Of a DNA stretch of 64,000 nt, positions 26,003-35,529 are shown one piece after another. This stretch comes from Enterococcus ureasiticus (lineage in GTDB: Bacteria; Bacillota; Bacilli; Lactobacillales; Enterococcaceae). The notes under the pieces were generated by a model. The model ran no database searches. It was not told the DNA's origin and saw only the letters and a program-made list of their open reading frames with translations. The position numbers were made by a program, and so were the translations under genes. The stretch's first letter is position 1; every line of letters begins with the position of its first letter. The stretch is taken from NCBI RefSeq assembly GCF_001730285.1, contig NZ_MIJZ01000013.1, forward strand, positions 124,001-188,000, written 5' to 3'.

Positions 26003-27151
26003 TTAATTTGCAGGAACTGAACTGCTCCCATTGTCTATTTCATCTTCGGCAGTACTTTCAATGCTAGACGTGCTTGACGAGCTTGATGTACTGGAGGAAC
26101 TTGCTGGCTTTTCACTAGAAGGCACAGACGTTGGTAACGCTTGACTTGAATACGATGTTGTTGTGCTTTGTCCGTTAGTTTCAGATGAACTGTTATTCGT
26201 TCCTGCAAAGACTGGATTGATCGTCACTTCTATTTCTTCAGGTGAAACAATATAATCTGCGTTTGTCGGGATTTTTATTTTTTGTTTGGTTGATGATTTT
26301 ATGTTACTTACATCTACAGGTAGCTCAATTGTATCGATTATATCTAGGACTGATTTAGTTCCTCTAATTTCAACTTTTTGCTCTGAAAGATTAAATACAT
26401 AATGCTCAACCCCAGAAGGTGGTGAGCCAGTTGGGCTGATTGTCAACCCTACTTCTTTTGAAGGCAATGTTAAATCTACGACGACTTTTACTTGAGGTGC
26501 TGGATTTTCAATACTTAATATTTGCCCTTTACTATCAAGTGCTTGAACATTGACCGTTTGTTTGATTGCGTCAACAGATTGTTTGACATTTGATAATGGC
26601 GCGATCACACGTGTAATCGCTTTTGCAGTCTCTTCTCCTGTTGTGATCTTAACTGTTTTAGGACTTATAGCAATTTTCTCTACTTTGTAGCCTTCTGACT
26701 CGATAGATTCAGGCAGTTGCGCTTCTACATCAAACGATTTTGTTACTTTTTTCTCCATTGTCACAGTGATCGTTTTAGGTTCAACTTCAGCCGTCACAGC
26801 TGTACTCAATCCTTTGACTCGCAATTGTATTTCTGACGTTCCAAGCGGTGTTTTAGTCAGATCAGCAACCACTTGAAAATTTCTTGTATCTTCATTCGAT
26901 TCTAAATTCAGTTGAATTCGATTGGCACTGCTTAAATGAACATTGACTCTTTCTTCATAACCAGACACAAAATACTTATCTTGATCATAATTTAATTGAA
27001 CAGGAATATTATATAGCATTTCATCATAAACTTGACTGCCACTATCCATATTAGATATATTCACCGATGAATTGGCATTAAAAAATAGTAACAAGGCAAA
27101 AAGTAATGCTAATAGTCCTGAAAACCAATTACTTTGGTAGGGCTTTTTCAT
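26003..27151 (-). CDS. cdaR: CdaR, YbbR-repeat regulator of the c-di-AMP cyclase
   Basis: This is a 382-residue membrane-anchored outer-surface protein. One N-terminal membrane segment (about 9-24) is followed by about four YbbR-like beta repeats (roughly 45-320; recurring motifs such as VTVEPKTITVTM and ISPKTVKIT). It ends with a low-complexity Ser/Thr/Pro tail of about 60 residues, presumably in the wall. CdaR binds CdaA and tunes its activity. Its gene overlaps cdaA by 4 bases (ATGA) and precedes glmM, the standard order in Firmicutes. Confidence 0.95.
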   Translation of the reverse strand: MKKPYQSNWFSGLLALLFALLLFFNANSSVNISNMDSGSQVYDEMLYNIPVQLNYDQDKYFVSGYEERVNVHLSSANRIQLNLESNEDTRNFQVVADLTKTPLGTSEIQLRVKGLSTAVTAEVEPKTITVTMEKKVTKSFDVEAQLPESIESEGYKVEKIAISPKTVKITTGEETAKAITRVIAPLSNVKQSVDAIKQTVNVQALDSKGQILSIENPAPQVKVVVDLTLPSKEVGLTISPTGSPPSGVEHYVFNLSEQKVEIRGTKSVLDIIDTIELPVDVSNIKSSTKQKIKIPTNADYIVSPEEIEVTINPVFAGTNNSSSETNGQSTTTSYSSQALPTSVPSSEKPASSSSTSSSSSTSSIESTAEDEIDNGSSSVPAN

Positions 27152-28035
27152 TTCTTTTTCGCCCCTTTCGATACACCTTCAATAAAGTGCTGCAAAAGAT
27201 TTTTTTTGTCTTTCCGTTCTTCTTTTGGAACTAATTCTGCTCGAAGAATTTTCAGATATTCTTCCTGTGTTAATCTAGGAATCAAATCATTATTCAATGT
27301 CAGACTGACGTCACCTGTTTCTTCTGATACAATAATTGTCACAGCATCACTGACTTCACTTATCCCAACAGCCGCTCTATGTCGAGTACCGAATTCTTTA
27401 GGAATCAAATTACTTTCTGACAAAGGCAGATAAGCACTAGCTACAGCAATTTTCCCTTGTTTAACTATCACTGCACCATCATGTAATGGTGTGTTAGGAA
27501 TGAAGATATTAATCAGCAATTCTCCTGTAATATCAGCATCTAAAGGAATACCCGTTTCAATATATTCATCTAACCCAGTATTTTTTTCCACGGTAATCAG
27601 TGCACCGATTTTTCGTTTAGACATATACTGAATCGCTTTATCAAAAGCAAGGATCATTTTTTCATCTTCTTGTTGTTCAGATCTACTCGTACGGAAAAAT
27701 GAACTTCGGCCCAGATGCTCTAAGCCTCGCCGGACTTCTGGCTGAAAAATCACAACTGCAGCAATAACACCATACATGATAACTTGGTTCATCAGCCAAG
27801 ATAACGTGTGTAAACCAATAAGTTCACTCACCATTCGAATCCCAATAAAAACAGCGACCCCTTTTAACAGTTGAACAGCTTTTGTTCCTTTAACAAGCAT
27901 GATCAATTTGTAAACGAGATACCATACTACCAGAATATCTATAATATTGATGATATAATCACGCGACAAGAAATCTGATGAGATTATTTGTCGCCAATAA
28001 TTCAAATCAAATAATTGACTAAGTTGAAAAGACAT
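27148..28035 (-). CDS. cdaA: Diadenylate cyclase CdaA
   Basis: This 295-residue cyclase joins two ATP into c-di-AMP, the potassium and osmotic second messenger. Three membrane segments occupy about residues 28-97. The DAC domain follows, with catalytic DGA (186-188) and RHR (218-220). Start ATG 28035 lies six bases after GAGG. An ATG directly before it is possible. It is the first gene of cdaA-cdaR-glmM. This ties wall-precursor synthesis to turgor control. Confidence 0.97.
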   Translation of the reverse strand: MSFQLSQLFDLNYWRQIISSDFLSRDYIINIIDILVVWYLVYKLIMLVKGTKAVQLLKGVAVFIGIRMVSELIGLHTLSWLMNQVIMYGVIAAVVIFQPEVRRGLEHLGRSSFFRTSRSEQQEDEKMILAFDKAIQYMSKRKIGALITVEKNTGLDEYIETGIPLDADITGELLINIFIPNTPLHDGAVIVKQGKIAVASAYLPLSESNLIPKEFGTRHRAAVGISEVSDAVTIIVSEETGDVSLTLNNDLIPRLTQEEYLKILRAELVPKEERKDKKNLLQHFIEGVSKGAKKK

Positions 28036-28130
28036 CATAAACCTCACTTCTCTCTGAAGAATTCTTAAATAAGTATACCATAATCTCTTACTTGATTACA
28101 GGATGAGTATGAACGATAGAAAAATTTAAA

Positions 28131-28179
28131 TAAAAAAGAATGAAAGAAGAAGATATCAGTATCTCACTTCTTTCATTCT
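28131..28179 (-). terminator. Terminator of nifJ
   Basis: AGAATGAAAGAAG pairs with CTTCTTTCATTCT, with a further inner GATA/TATC pairing, and TTTTTTATTT follows on the minus strand. Confidence 0.9.
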
Positions 28180-28195
28180 AAACCAAATCACTTTA

Positions 28196-31100
28196 TTATT
28201 CTTCTGCTTTTCCGCGTTTTGCGGCACGTTCTGCTCGTCTAGCCGCTCTTCTTGCATCAGCCTCTGGATCAGCTACCCGTTCTTTTTTGACACGAGGTGT
28301 TTTTTCACTTACTACTTCCTCAATTGTTTTTTCTAATTTTGCTCGAATTTTTTCTTCTTGACCAGCCATACGAGCATAATTGTAAAAACGATTTTTCGCA
28401 TCATCTACCGTTTTTTCAAACAGTTTACCCGCGAATTCAGGTTGTGTAGATTCTAATGAAGAAAAACGAACTTGTTTACGCATAAATTCTTGCATCGCTT
28501 CAAAATTCGGCTTTTTGTAGTCTAAAGTCATTGGATTTTTCCCTGACTCTCTTAATTCTGGGTTATAGCGATACAATGACCAATAACCAGAATTAACCGC
28601 TTCTTTGGCTTCTTCTAAGGTTTTACTCATTCCACCTGCTAAGCCATGCGTAATACAAGGCGTATACGCGATAATAATAGAAGGTCCCGGGAAGCGTTCG
28701 GCTTCTTCAAAGGCTTTGATTGTCTGCATTTGATTTGCACCTGATGCGATTTGCGCCACATACACGTTGCCATAGGTCATCGCCATCATACCTAAATCTT
28801 TTTTAGAAACATATTTCCCACTTGCGGAGAATTTTGCAATTGCGGAAGCAGGAGTTGCTTTTGATGTCTGACCGCCAGTATTAGAATAGACTTCATTATC
28901 TAAAACTAACATATTAACGTCGGCGCCACTGGCAAGAACATGATCGATTCCGCCATAACCGATGTCATAGGCCCAACCGTCCCCACCGATCATCCATTGG
29001 CTATTTTTCACAAACAAATCATTGTCTGCATAAATTGCTTCTAATAATGGTTGATTGTTTTTTTCATCAAGCAAAGCAGCTTTTAATTTTGCAGCACGTT
29101 GTTGTGTACCTTCACCAGTATGCATATGGTTGATCCAATCTTCCATTAATAGTTTTAATTCTGGAGAAGCAACGTTCATCGCTTTACTCATTTTCATTGC
29201 TAAGTGTTCACGACGTGTTTGACTGGCTAACAGCATGCCATAACCAAATTCTGCATTATCTTCTAATAATGAGTTAGACCACGCAGGACCTTGTCCTTCA
29301 TCATTTGTCGTATAAGGAGCAACAGGCGCTGCTCCACCCCAAATAGAAGAACAACCTGTCGCATTTGCGATCATCATTCGATCACCAAACATTTGCGTCA
29401 ATAATTTCACATAAGGCGTTTCACCGCAACCAGAACAAGCACCTGAAAATTCTAATAGTGGTTTGTTAAATTGCGTTCCTAAAACAGTATTTGGTTTGGC
29501 TGGATTTTCTTTTTGTTTCAACGTCATAGAAAAAGCCCAGTTCATAGCTTGCTCTTTTTGCTCTTCGTAAGGTTTCATAACTAAGGCTTTGCCTTTGGCT
29601 GGACATGCGTCCACACAAAGTCCACAACCCGTACAATCTTCTACAGAAACTTGAATACGGTATTTTAGACCATCGGCTCCGCGCATTTCTCTTACGATAT
29701 AGCCAACTGGTGCTTCTTCCATTTCTTCATCATCTACCAAAAATGGACGAATCGCAGCATGTGGACAAACAAACGCACACTCATTACACATTGTGCAACG
29801 ATCACTGTTCCATTCAGGTACTTCAACAGCGATTCCACGTTTTTCCACAGCTGTTGTGCCAAGTGGCATCCGGCCATCCGTCATATCATTTTTGATAAGC
29901 GCACTAACCGCAAGATCATTCCCTTCTTGGCGATTGATTGGTTCGACGATATCATGAACATAATCAGAAACGTTATCTTTACGGACTTTTGTTTTTAGTT
30001 CAATTGTTTTCCAAGCAACTGGCACTTCGACTTTATGCAGAAGTTCAACCGTACGTTCAATTGCCTGAACATTTTTTTCAACAACAGACATCGATTTTCT
30101 AGCATAGCTTTTGAATGCTTCTTCTTTTAAGATCGGTAGCACTTCATCAAACGGCATGATATCCGCTAATTTGAAAAAAGCTGTTTCCATCGCTGTATTG
30201 ATTCGACCACCTAATCCAACTTCACTGGCTAATCGAACAGCATTGATCGTATAAAAATTAATCTCATTTTCAGCTAAGTAACGTTTTAGTTTACTTGGCA
30301 AGAAGCGCTCTAGTTGTTCATCATTCCAAACTGTATTTAGTAAAAAGGTGCCGCCTTTTTTCAAACCCTTAACTAAATCATACGTATTTAAGTACGCTGC
30401 AGTATGACACGCAACAAAATCCGCATGCTCGATCAAATAAGTCGAACGGATCGGTGTCTCGCCAAAACGTAAATGAGAAACCGTCAGCCCACCAGATTTT
30501 TTTGAATCATAATAAAAGAATCCTTGAGCATATTTATCCGTGTGATCTCCGATGATTTTGATTGCTGATTTATTTGCACCAACTGTACCATCTGAGCCAA
30601 AACCCCAGAATTTTGCTTGATAGGTTTTAGGATTGGTCAAATCAAGTGCTTCTCCGCAATCAAGTGAGGTGTATGTTACATCATCTACGATTCCGATCGT
30701 AAAACGAGATTTTGCCGATTTTTTATCTTTTAATAACTCATCATAAATCGCAACGATTTGGTTCGGTAAAACATCTTTTGAGCCTAGCCCATAACGTCCA
30801 CCAATGATCATTGGACGTAAATCAGATTCATACATTGCGCTTTGAACATCTAAAAGTAACGGCTCACCGCCTGCACCTGGTTCTTTTGTACGATCCATTA
30901 CGCCGATTGCTTTAACCGTCTTAGGCATTTTTTCTAAAAAATTCTCAATTGGGAATGGACGGTACAAATGAATATTTAAGAAACCAACTTTTCTGCCTTG
31001 CTTTGTTAAGTAATCGATTGTCTGCTCAATTGCTTGAGCTGCTGAGCCCATGGAAACAATCACTTCTTCAGCATCTTCTGCTCCATAATAAGTGACTAAA

Positions 31101-31873
31101 TCATAATTGGTTCCTCTAAGCTCATTGATTTCATCCATATATTTTTTCACAACAGCTGGGATTTGTTCATAATAGCTATTGATCGTTTCACGTTGTTGGA
31201 AATGGATATCTGGATTTTGGTTCGTTCCACTAACGGAAGGATGGTTGGGGTTCATACTTCTGCTACGAAAATCGCTTAATTTTTCTTGATCTAATAATGG
31301 TGCTAATTCATCATAATCCAATACTTCGATTTTTTGAATTTCATGACTTGTCCGAAATCCATCGAAGAAGTTGATAAATGGGACACTTGATTCAATTGAT
31401 GCTAAATGAGTGACCGCTGATAAATCCATGACTTCCTGCACACTGCTTTCGCATAACATGGCAAATCCAGTCTGACGAGCCGCCATAACATCTCCGTGAT
31501 CACCGAAAATATTCAACGCATTCGTTGTCACGGCACGACTAGCGACATGAAAGACTGACGGAAGTAATTCTCCAGCGATCTTATACATGTTCGGTATCAT
31601 CAATAATAATCCTTGTGAAGCAGTATATGTAGTTGTTAATGCACCTGTTTTCAACGATCCATGGACTACGCCTGCCGCGCCTGCTTCTGATTGCATCTCA
31701 ACAATTTTAACAGGTTGTCCAAAAATATTTTGCTTCCCTTCAGCCGACCACTGATCGACAAGTTCAGCCATCGTTGAGCTTGGTGTAATTGGATAAATAG
31801 CGGCTAATTCAGTAAACGCATATGAGATGTATGCGGCTGCTGTATTTCCATCCATCGTCTTCATTTTTCGCAT
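28196..31873 (-). CDS. nifJ: Pyruvate:ferredoxin (flavodoxin) oxidoreductase
   Basis: This 1225-residue single-chain enzyme oxidises pyruvate with CoA to acetyl-CoA and CO2, passing electrons to ferredoxin or flavodoxin. Domains in order are: pyrimidine-binding I (1-255, with YPITPSSTMAE), II (260-410), the gamma-like domain (425-630), two [4Fe-4S] ferredoxin motifs (Cys 693/696/699/703 and 747/750/753/757), and the TPP domain with CSGCGE (813-816) and GGDGWAYDIG. The C-terminal tail is Arg/Lys/Ala-rich. It is a single-gene unit. A perfect Rex-type operator lies just upstream, fitting control by NADH/NAD. Oxygen-sensitive enzymes like this serve anaerobic growth. Confidence 0.97.
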   Translation of the reverse strand: MRKMKTMDGNTAAAYISYAFTELAAIYPITPSSTMAELVDQWSAEGKQNIFGQPVKIVEMQSEAGAAGVVHGSLKTGALTTTYTASQGLLLMIPNMYKIAGELLPSVFHVASRAVTTNALNIFGDHGDVMAARQTGFAMLCESSVQEVMDLSAVTHLASIESSVPFINFFDGFRTSHEIQKIEVLDYDELAPLLDQEKLSDFRSRSMNPNHPSVSGTNQNPDIHFQQRETINSYYEQIPAVVKKYMDEINELRGTNYDLVTYYGAEDAEEVIVSMGSAAQAIEQTIDYLTKQGRKVGFLNIHLYRPFPIENFLEKMPKTVKAIGVMDRTKEPGAGGEPLLLDVQSAMYESDLRPMIIGGRYGLGSKDVLPNQIVAIYDELLKDKKSAKSRFTIGIVDDVTYTSLDCGEALDLTNPKTYQAKFWGFGSDGTVGANKSAIKIIGDHTDKYAQGFFYYDSKKSGGLTVSHLRFGETPIRSTYLIEHADFVACHTAAYLNTYDLVKGLKKGGTFLLNTVWNDEQLERFLPSKLKRYLAENEINFYTINAVRLASEVGLGGRINTAMETAFFKLADIMPFDEVLPILKEEAFKSYARKSMSVVEKNVQAIERTVELLHKVEVPVAWKTIELKTKVRKDNVSDYVHDIVEPINRQEGNDLAVSALIKNDMTDGRMPLGTTAVEKRGIAVEVPEWNSDRCTMCNECAFVCPHAAIRPFLVDDEEMEEAPVGYIVREMRGADGLKYRIQVSVEDCTGCGLCVDACPAKGKALVMKPYEEQKEQAMNWAFSMTLKQKENPAKPNTVLGTQFNKPLLEFSGACSGCGETPYVKLLTQMFGDRMMIANATGCSSIWGGAAPVAPYTTNDEGQGPAWSNSLLEDNAEFGYGMLLASQTRREHLAMKMSKAMNVASPELKLLMEDWINHMHTGEGTQQRAAKLKAALLDEKNNQPLLEAIYADNDLFVKNSQWMIGGDGWAYDIGYGGIDHVLASGADVNMLVLDNEVYSNTGGQTSKATPASAIAKFSASGKYVSKKDLGMMAMTYGNVYVAQIASGANQMQTIKAFEEAERFPGPSIIIAYTPCITHGLAGGMSKTLEEAKEAVNSGYWSLYRYNPELRESGKNPMTLDYKKPNFEAMQEFMRKQVRFSSLESTQPEFAGKLFEKTVDDAKNRFYNYARMAGQEEKIRAKLEKTIEEVVSEKTPRVKKERVADPEADARRAARRAERAAKRGKAEE

Positions 31874-31930
31874 TATATAGTCATCATCCTTCTATCTAAA
31901 AGTAGAATAGTTGCACGCATATTCTTCTTC

Positions 31931-31959
31931 ATTATAACGGAAGCTAGTCAATTTTGAAA
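31931..31959 (-). promoter_or_regulatory. Probable promoter of nifJ
   Basis: TATAAT (31931-31936) is a clear -10 box. The -35 region at about 31954-31959 is weak, which suits a regulated promoter. Confidence 0.55.
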
Positions 31960-31960
31960 C

Positions 31961-31985
31961 AGTTTGTGAAAATATTTCACAAACT
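31961..31985 (-). promoter_or_regulatory. Rex-type operator upstream of nifJ
   Basis: A perfect 25-base palindrome. Its centre, TTGTGAAA-ATA-TTTCACAA, matches the 19-base Rex box of low-GC Gram-positives. It borders the -35 region of nifJ. Rex lets go of DNA at high NADH. Confidence 0.75.
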
Positions 31986-32015
31986 TATTGTTTTTTTGGC
32001 TTTCTTTCTTTAGAA

Positions 32016-32047
32016 TAACTAGAATTTTTGTGAAAAAATTCTAGTTA
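32016..32047 (-). terminator. Perfect hairpin across the stop of the 332-residue ORF
   Basis: TAACTAGAATTTTT and AAAAATTCTAGTTA pair perfectly across a GTGA loop and include the stop codon at 32041-32043. The U-tract is poor, so it may be a terminator or a 3' stabiliser. Confidence 0.55.
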
Positions 32048-33039
32048 TCTCTTTTTTTATACCTCATCCCTTTTTCTGCAAACCTTCTGACTAGTTGATA
32101 AAACCAATTATCTGTTGGAGAAATCCAGTTCCGTTTAAGTTGATTCCGTTTGTTTGTGTCAAAGTATCTGGGGGGATTTCCATCCAATTTATCGTGTGTT
32201 TGATACTGATCAAATCTAGGGCGTTCACCATAATTAAAAGATTCTCCATTTGCGATTGTGCATTCTAAGTAATCTCTTTCTTTGTTCTGTTCGCTCCATT
32301 GACTTAAAAGCTGACCTTGTTCATCTAAAATAAATTCACTATGATAATCTCCAGATAAAACTTTTCGATAGAAACCTCGTTTTCTGATCTTCTTTACTAA
32401 GCCTTTATTTGTAAGGGTTCGACTTTCTTTTTTTAGATCAGCTGCCGATATCTCTACACTATAATGAGCGCGATTATGATACTGTGGATCTGCATAAAAC
32501 CAATTACCTTTGAGGATTGTCTTTATTGCTACTTCATCATTTTTTAAATTGTACCTTTTTTTATACTTTTCCACATATTCAATAGCACATCTATCTAATT
32601 GATTTCTAAATTGATGAATTTTTGTTTCATTTACGTATTTTTTCTTGAGGGCTGTTTTTGTTAATTGTTTATCTACTTCTGCTATGATCAAGCCATTTGG
32701 ATATGCACGTTGTACAGCTTTTGCATAACAATCAAAAAAAACTGCTCCCGGCGGCATTTGGTCATAAAATTTATATTCTGTTGACCCAAACTGTAAATCC
32801 CCTGAATCATCCAAATAACCACCCAGTTGATCGATGACTAAGATGACTTTTTCTCGGTCTGAAAGCTGACTTTTTTCAAACATTTCAGTGTAGATATCAG
32901 AACCAACTAAAAAAACTGCTTGATCGTTGCTGATTTTATTTTCATTTCTATTATTTATGTAAACAATCAGAGCCGCTTTGTCCCAGCCCTGTTGCTGAAG
33001 TTTTTCAAAGATAGTTGGAGAAAAATTTACTTTTTTCAT
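32041..33039 (-). CDS. Hypothetical 332-residue protein, possibly DUF3114-like
   Basis: The start is ATG 33039, seven bases after AAGGAG. The protein is soluble, basic and rich in Lys/Tyr/Asn, with no signal or membrane part. The middle has HQFRNQLDRCAIEYVEKYKKRYN and NWFYADPQYHNRAHYSVEI, and a late segment KLDGNPPRYFDTNKRN. From memory this resembles the DUF3114 family of streptococci and enterococci, but I could not verify that and give no function. It is preceded by a copy of the dispersed repeat and ends in a perfect hairpin. Confidence 0.65.
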   Translation of the reverse strand: MKKVNFSPTIFEKLQQQGWDKAALIVYINNRNENKISNDQAVFLVGSDIYTEMFEKSQLSDREKVILVIDQLGGYLDDSGDLQFGSTEYKFYDQMPPGAVFFDCYAKAVQRAYPNGLIIAEVDKQLTKTALKKKYVNETKIHQFRNQLDRCAIEYVEKYKKRYNLKNDEVAIKTILKGNWFYADPQYHNRAHYSVEISAADLKKESRTLTNKGLVKKIRKRGFYRKVLSGDYHSEFILDEQGQLLSQWSEQNKERDYLECTIANGESFNYGERPRFDQYQTHDKLDGNPPRYFDTNKRNQLKRNWISPTDNWFYQLVRRFAEKGMRYKKRDN

Positions 33040-33094
33040 TTTTATTCTCCTTAGTGTTTGTTTGACTTCTACTATACCTGCTTTTTTATTAAGT

Positions 33095-33160
33095 TTACAC
33101 TCACTTGGAATCCAGATAAACGGTTGGAGCAGAAGCAATCCCTTCTGTCCCATCCTCCTA
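33095..33160 (-). repeat. Dispersed intergenic repeat, truncated copy
   Basis: On the minus strand it reads GATTGCTTCTGCTCCAACCG then TTTATCTGGATTCCA, matching head and core of the copies at 17866-17955 and 10850-11060. The terminal hairpin is lost or remodelled. Confidence 0.6.
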
Positions 33161-33178
33161 AGATTCTAGAAGTTATTT

Positions 33179-33487
33179 TTAAGCAGAAACGTCGTAACTC
33201 TTTCTGATTTTTTCTATAACGATGGACGGTTTGGTGTCTTTATTTTTATGTGCATCTCGATGCTCTTGTAAATGCTCTGGACGTTTCAGCCAGCTTTGGA
33301 AATCTTTTTTGCTCTCCCATTTAGAAACTAGCATAAACTCACAGGTATCCTTATCTTCTGTATACCAACATTCACTTGATATACATCCCGAAAATCCCAA
33401 CATTGAAACAACATCTTTACTTGTTTTAGCTTCGAACATTTTTTTGCCTTCTTTTTTTATAATAAATGTTACGGTTTGAACGATCAT
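33179..33487 (-). CDS. Antibiotic biosynthesis monooxygenase (ABM) domain protein
   Basis: This is a 102-residue dimeric alpha+beta barrel type protein. The ABM pattern is visible in EFMLVSKWESKKDFQSWLKR followed by PEHLQEHRDAH. It has two Cys (SGCISSECWY). Family members include the haem-degrading HmoA/IsdG monooxygenases and quinol monooxygenases. A Fur-type box over the promoter favours a role in iron or haem handling. The SD is GGAGAGG. It is a short single-gene unit. Confidence 0.85.
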   Translation of the reverse strand: MIVQTVTFIIKKEGKKMFEAKTSKDVVSMLGFSGCISSECWYTEDKDTCEFMLVSKWESKKDFQSWLKRPEHLQEHRDAHKNKDTKPSIVIEKIRKSYDVSA

Positions 33488-33513
33488 GATTTCCTCTCCT
33501 TTTCAAGTTCAAT

Positions 33514-33528
33514 TGATAATAATTCTCA
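33514..33528 (-). promoter_or_regulatory. Fur/Per-type box of the ABM gene
   Basis: TGAGAAT-T-ATTATCA on the minus strand matches the 7-1-7 box TGATAAT-N-ATTATCA with one mismatch. It starts six bases downstream of a TATACT -10 box (33535-33540), so a bound repressor would cover the transcription start. Confidence 0.7.
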
Positions 33529-33614
33529 CTTAGAAGTATAGCATACTTCTTCATTATTAACTCAACAATATAAAAAAGGTGGATAAACCAGATTATGGTT
33601 TATCCACACGATTC

Positions 33615-34955
33615 TTAATACAACTCTAAATATTGTTCTCTTTCCCATTCAGAAACAGTTTGACGGAAAGCGGCCCATTCCATACGTTTCGCTTCAACAA
33701 AGTTCACATAAATGTGCTCACCTAATGCATTGATCATCACATCATCTTTACGTAATTCTTTGATGGCATTATGCAATGTTGAAGGTAAATCATGGATTTG
33801 TGCTTCTTTTCGTTCTTCTTCATTCATCACATAAATATTGCGATCAACTGCTTGTGGTGGTTCGATTTCATTTTTAATTCCATCTAAGCCAGCTTGTAAA
33901 AGAGTTGCCATTGTTAAATATGGGTTTGCTGACGGATCAACTGAGCGTAATTCTAAACGAGTAGATAAACCACGCGATTCAGGAACACGGACTAATGGTG
34001 AACGGTTGCGACCACTCCAAGCAACATAAACTGGTGCTTCATATCCTGGTACTAAACGTTTATATGAATTAACAGTTGGATTACAAACCGCTGTATAAGC
34101 ACGAGCATGTTTCAATAATCCACCAAGGAAATGATAAGCCGTTTGACTTAATTGCATCGGGCCATTTTCATCATAAAAGACATTTTCATTTCCTTTAAAT
34201 AATGACATATTGCAATGCATTCCTGAGCCGTTGATACCATATAATGGTTTTGGCATAAATGTTGCGTGCAAGCCATGTTTTCTAGCTATTGTTTTAACAA
34301 CTAATTTAAAGGTTTGGATATTATCACACGCTTCGATAACATCTGCATATTTAAAATCGATTTCATGTTGACCTGGTGCTACTTCATGATGTGATGCTTC
34401 CACTTCAAATCCAAGACTTTCTAGCTCAAGAACGATATCTCTACGGCAATTTTCACCAAGATCGGTTGGTGCAAAATCAAAATAACCACCTCGATCATTT
34501 AAATCCGTTGTGATTTTACCATCGTCATCTAATTTGAATAAGAAAAATTCCGGCTCAGGTCCAAGATTGAATGAAGTAAAACCTAATGCTTCCATATCTG
34601 CCAATGCTCGTTTTAAATTACCACGTGGGTCTCCAGCAAATGGCGTTCCATCAGGATTATAAATATCACAAATCAGACGAGCAACTTTCCCGTGTGCGCT
34701 CTCCCATGGAAAAATCATCCATGTAGATACGTCTGGATATAAATACATATCGCTTTCTTCAATTCTAACAAAACCTTCAATAGAAGACCCATCAAACATC
34801 ATTTTGTTGCTTAACACTTTGTCTAATTGGCTCACTGGAACTTCCACATTTTTGATTGTTCCCATAATGTCTGTAAACATTAATCGTAAAAATCGAACAT
34901 TTTCTTCATCGGCTATTCGTTTGATATCTTCTACTGTGTTTTGTTTTTTCGTCAT
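33615..34955 (-). CDS. glnA: Glutamine synthetase, type I
   Basis: This 446-residue GlnA makes glutamine from glutamate, ammonia and ATP. The start is ATG 34955, four bases after AAGGA; an upstream in-frame codon gives an unlikely N-terminal extension. The latch region [11 protein letters not shown], the ATP site [10 protein letters not shown] and the NRSPLVRVP loop are all present. The adenylylation Tyr of proteobacterial enzymes is replaced by the Gram-positive GSI-alpha features. It is downstream of glnR in a standard operon. Feedback-inhibited GlnA activates GlnR in Bacillus-like systems. Confidence 0.98.
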   Translation of the reverse strand: MTKKQNTVEDIKRIADEENVRFLRLMFTDIMGTIKNVEVPVSQLDKVLSNKMMFDGSSIEGFVRIEESDMYLYPDVSTWMIFPWESAHGKVARLICDIYNPDGTPFAGDPRGNLKRALADMEALGFTSFNLGPEPEFFLFKLDDDGKITTDLNDRGGYFDFAPTDLGENCRRDIVLELESLGFEVEASHHEVAPGQHEIDFKYADVIEACDNIQTFKLVVKTIARKHGLHATFMPKPLYGINGSGMHCNMSLFKGNENVFYDENGPMQLSQTAYHFLGGLLKHARAYTAVCNPTVNSYKRLVPGYEAPVYVAWSGRNRSPLVRVPESRGLSTRLELRSVDPSANPYLTMATLLQAGLDGIKNEIEPPQAVDRNIYVMNEEERKEAQIHDLPSTLHNAIKELRKDDVMINALGEHIYVNFVEAKRMEWAAFRQTVSEWEREQYLELY

Positions 34956-34997
34956 TGTATCCTTCACGTCCTTCATTTTTTGTGTAAAGCTCAACTG

Positions 34998-35387
34998 TTA
35001 CAATTTTGGTCCTCTGGATTGGAATGGATTTTGTTGAGTAAGTCCGCCTTGAGAAATAAGTTCATCATACAAAATCTTCCGAACATCTTCGTCAGTCAGC
35101 GGTTTGTTTGATTCTTGCGCATGCATTTGTTCTTCCAATTTCATTTCATAGACGCGTTTGATTCCTGCCATGTTTAGACCATCTGACAAATAATCTTTGA
35201 TTTCCAATAAGACATCGATATCATTCAGTGAATACATGCGTCGGTTTCCTTCGCTTCGTTCAGGATGAATCAAATCTTGCTCTTCGTAATAACGGATTTG
35301 ACGTGCTGATAAATCAGTCAGTTTCATAACTGTACCAATTGGAAAAACTGACATTGATCTTCGCAGTTCCTTTTCTCTCATATCCAC
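34998..35387 (-). CDS. glnR: MerR-family nitrogen regulator GlnR
   Basis: This is a 129-residue protein with an N-terminal MerR-type winged helix (IGTVMKLTDLSARQIRYYEEQDLI, about 17-40, and RRMYSLNDIDVLLEIK) and a C-terminal tail that takes the signal from GlnA. It ends 42 bases before glnA. It represses its own operon and other nitrogen genes in excess nitrogen. A perfect GlnR box lies upstream of its promoter. Confidence 0.97.
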   Translation of the reverse strand: MDMREKELRRSMSVFPIGTVMKLTDLSARQIRYYEEQDLIHPERSEGNRRMYSLNDIDVLLEIKDYLSDGLNMAGIKRVYEMKLEEQMHAQESNKPLTDEDVRKILYDELISQGGLTQQNPFQSRGPKL

Positions 35388-35529
35388 CCCCCTCTCTTAT
35401 TTAAAAAGCACAGCAGGCTGTTTAGCTCTGAAAGAAAAACCTGAAAATATATTTGTGGTGATTTTTGCCACTAGTATACTATACGTTTTTTCCGAGAATC
35501 TAGCCTGCGCAGCTAGATAGATTAGATAT

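Noticed and set aside
29605-29998. Two plus-strand ORFs of 96 and 79 residues
   Set aside because: They are frame shadows of the nifJ ferredoxin region, without ribosome binding sites.
31961-31985. CRP/FNR-type site
   Set aside because: Half-sites TGTGA and TCACA are spaced by 7 instead of 6 bases, and the outer bases fit Rex better.
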